Assembly (NCBI GenBank): GCA_036375275.1
Contig: DASUSF010000426.1
Coordinates: forward strand, 1 to 7,283
DNA: 7,283 nt
Direction of reading: 5' to 3'
Source: DASUSF01 sp036375275
GTDB taxonomy: Bacteria > Pseudomonadota > Alphaproteobacteria > Geminicoccales > Geminicoccaceae
Numbering within the stretch: position 1 is the stretch's first letter; the number at the start of each line of letters is the position of its first letter. Under the pieces are notes generated by a model. It was not told the DNA's origin and made no database searches. It worked only from the letters and a program-made list of their open reading frames with translations. The position numbers and the translations under genes are program-made. Shown piece after piece: positions 6,445 to 7,283 of this stretch.

Positions 6445-7283
6445 ATGACGATGACGCGTTCCAAGAACGAGGAGCTCAAGGAGCGGAGCCGGCACCTGCG
6501 CGGCACCATCCAGGACGGGCTCGACGAGGTGATCACCGGCGGCATCGCCGAGGACGACACCCAGCTCACCAAGTTCCACGGCACCTACCAGCAGGACGAC
6601 CGGGACCTCCGCCCCGAGCGCCGAAGGAAGCGGCTGGAGAAGGCGTTCCAGTTCATGGTCCGGGTGCGGGTCCCGGGCGGGGTGGTGACGCCGGAGCAGT
6701 GGCTGGCGCTGAACCGGATCGCCGACGACTACGCCAACGGCACCCTCCGCCTCACCACGCGCCAGGCCTTCCAGTTCCACGGCGTGATCAAGTTCAACCT
6801 CAAGCGCACCATGCAGGCCATCCACGATGCGCTGATGGACACCATCGCCGCCTGCGGCGACGTCAACCGGAACGTCATGGCGAGCGCCAACCCGCACCTC
6901 TCCGGGGCGCACGAGGCGGCGGTCGGGCTCGCCCGCGCGATCAGCGGCCACCTGACGCCGCGCACGCGCGCCTATCACGAGATCTGGCTGGACGGCGAGA
7001 AGCTGGTCGACACCTCGGACGGTGCCGAGATCGAGCCGATCTACGGCCCGACCTACCTGCCGCGGAAGTTCAAGATCGCGGTCGCGGTGCCGCCGGTGAA
7101 CGACGTCGACGTGCTCGCCCAGGATCTCGGCTTCGTCGGCATCAGGGACGAGGCGGGCGAGGTCGTCGGCTACGACGTCGTGGTCGGGGGCGGCATGGGC
7201 ATGACCCACGGCGAAGTCGAGACCTACCCGCGCGCCGCCTCGGTCATGGGCTTCTGCACCCCGGCGCAGGCGGTCGACGTCGC
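6445..7283 (+). CDS. cysI: Sulfite reductase hemoprotein beta subunit, partial (3' end outside window)
   Basis: The frame stays open to the window end, giving the first 279 residues of about 570 expected. CysI reduces sulfite to sulfide with six electrons at a siroheme-[4Fe-4S] centre. Visible signatures: RGTIQDGLDEVITGG (19-33), KFHGTYQQDDRDLR (43-56), VRVPGG (74-79), LRLTTRQAFQFHG (101-113), GDVNRNVM (138-145), RTRAYHEIWLD (173-183) and YLPRKFK (204-210). Residues aligning with the E. coli active-site set Arg83, Arg153, Lys215 and Lys217 are Arg73, Arg142, Lys208 and Lys210. The cluster cysteines lie in the missing half and cannot be checked. The ATG at 6445 is preferred over 6451 because AGGA (6436-6439) is 5 nt upstream. 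It lies 17 nt after cysJ in the same operon. TLRLTTRQ and YQQDDRD indicate CysI rather than nitrite reductase. Confidence 0.96.
   Translation, partial: MTMTRSKNEELKERSRHLRGTIQDGLDEVITGGIAEDDTQLTKFHGTYQQDDRDLRPERRRKRLEKAFQFMVRVRVPGGVVTPEQWLALNRIADDYANGTLRLTTRQAFQFHGVIKFNLKRTMQAIHDALMDTIAACGDVNRNVMASANPHLSGAHEAAVGLARAISGHLTPRTRAYHEIWLDGEKLVDTSDGAEIEPIYGPTYLPRKFKIAVAVPPVNDVDVLAQDLGFVGIRDEAGEVVGYDVVVGGGMGMTHGEVETYPRAASVMGFCTPAQAVDV

Overview
This window is high-GC (roughly 70%) bacterial DNA, densely packed with genes that have strongly G/C-ending codons. The organism is most likely a GC-rich proteobacterium, with an alphaproteobacterium as my first guess. That rests on base composition and general protein resemblance, not on a diagnostic marker. 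No RNA genes, mobile elements or CRISPR arrays were seen.

The window holds two divergent gene clusters around a 237-bp control region (2275-2511). Leftward (minus strand) run an Lrp/AsnC-family regulator (1816-2274), a ketopantoate-reductase-family dehydrogenase (831-1769) and a short-chain dehydrogenase/reductase (14-841). The last two overlap by 11 nt, so this looks like one operon. The substrates of the two dehydrogenases cannot be read from sequence.

Rightward (plus strand) runs a five-gene assimilatory sulfate-reduction operon: the siroheme-synthase N-terminal domain protein (cysG-N type, 2512-3087), a cysteine-rich APS reductase (cysH, 3084-3791), uroporphyrinogen-III C-methyltransferase (cobA/cysG-C type, 3788-4630), the sulfite reductase flavoprotein (cysJ, 4634-6427) and the sulfite reductase hemoprotein (cysI, 6445 to beyond the window end). 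CysH reduces APS to sulfite. CysJ passes NADPH electrons to CysI, which reduces sulfite to sulfide. The two siroheme enzymes, separate genes here rather than one fused CysG, make the siroheme that CysI needs. ATP sulfurylase (cysD/cysN or sat) is not in the window.

The core pathway is well known; I do not see a wholly new system. The parts worth a second look are the control region and the first operon gene. A possible 19-codon leader ORF ends in a 4-nt overlap with the cysG start and runs through a perfect 18-bp GC palindrome placed 5 nt before that start. A sequence matching 13 of 15 positions of the E. coli Lrp consensus lies directly upstream of the lrp ribosome-binding site. The siroheme-synthase N-terminal protein has lost the usual glycine-rich NAD loop while keeping its catalytic aspartate.
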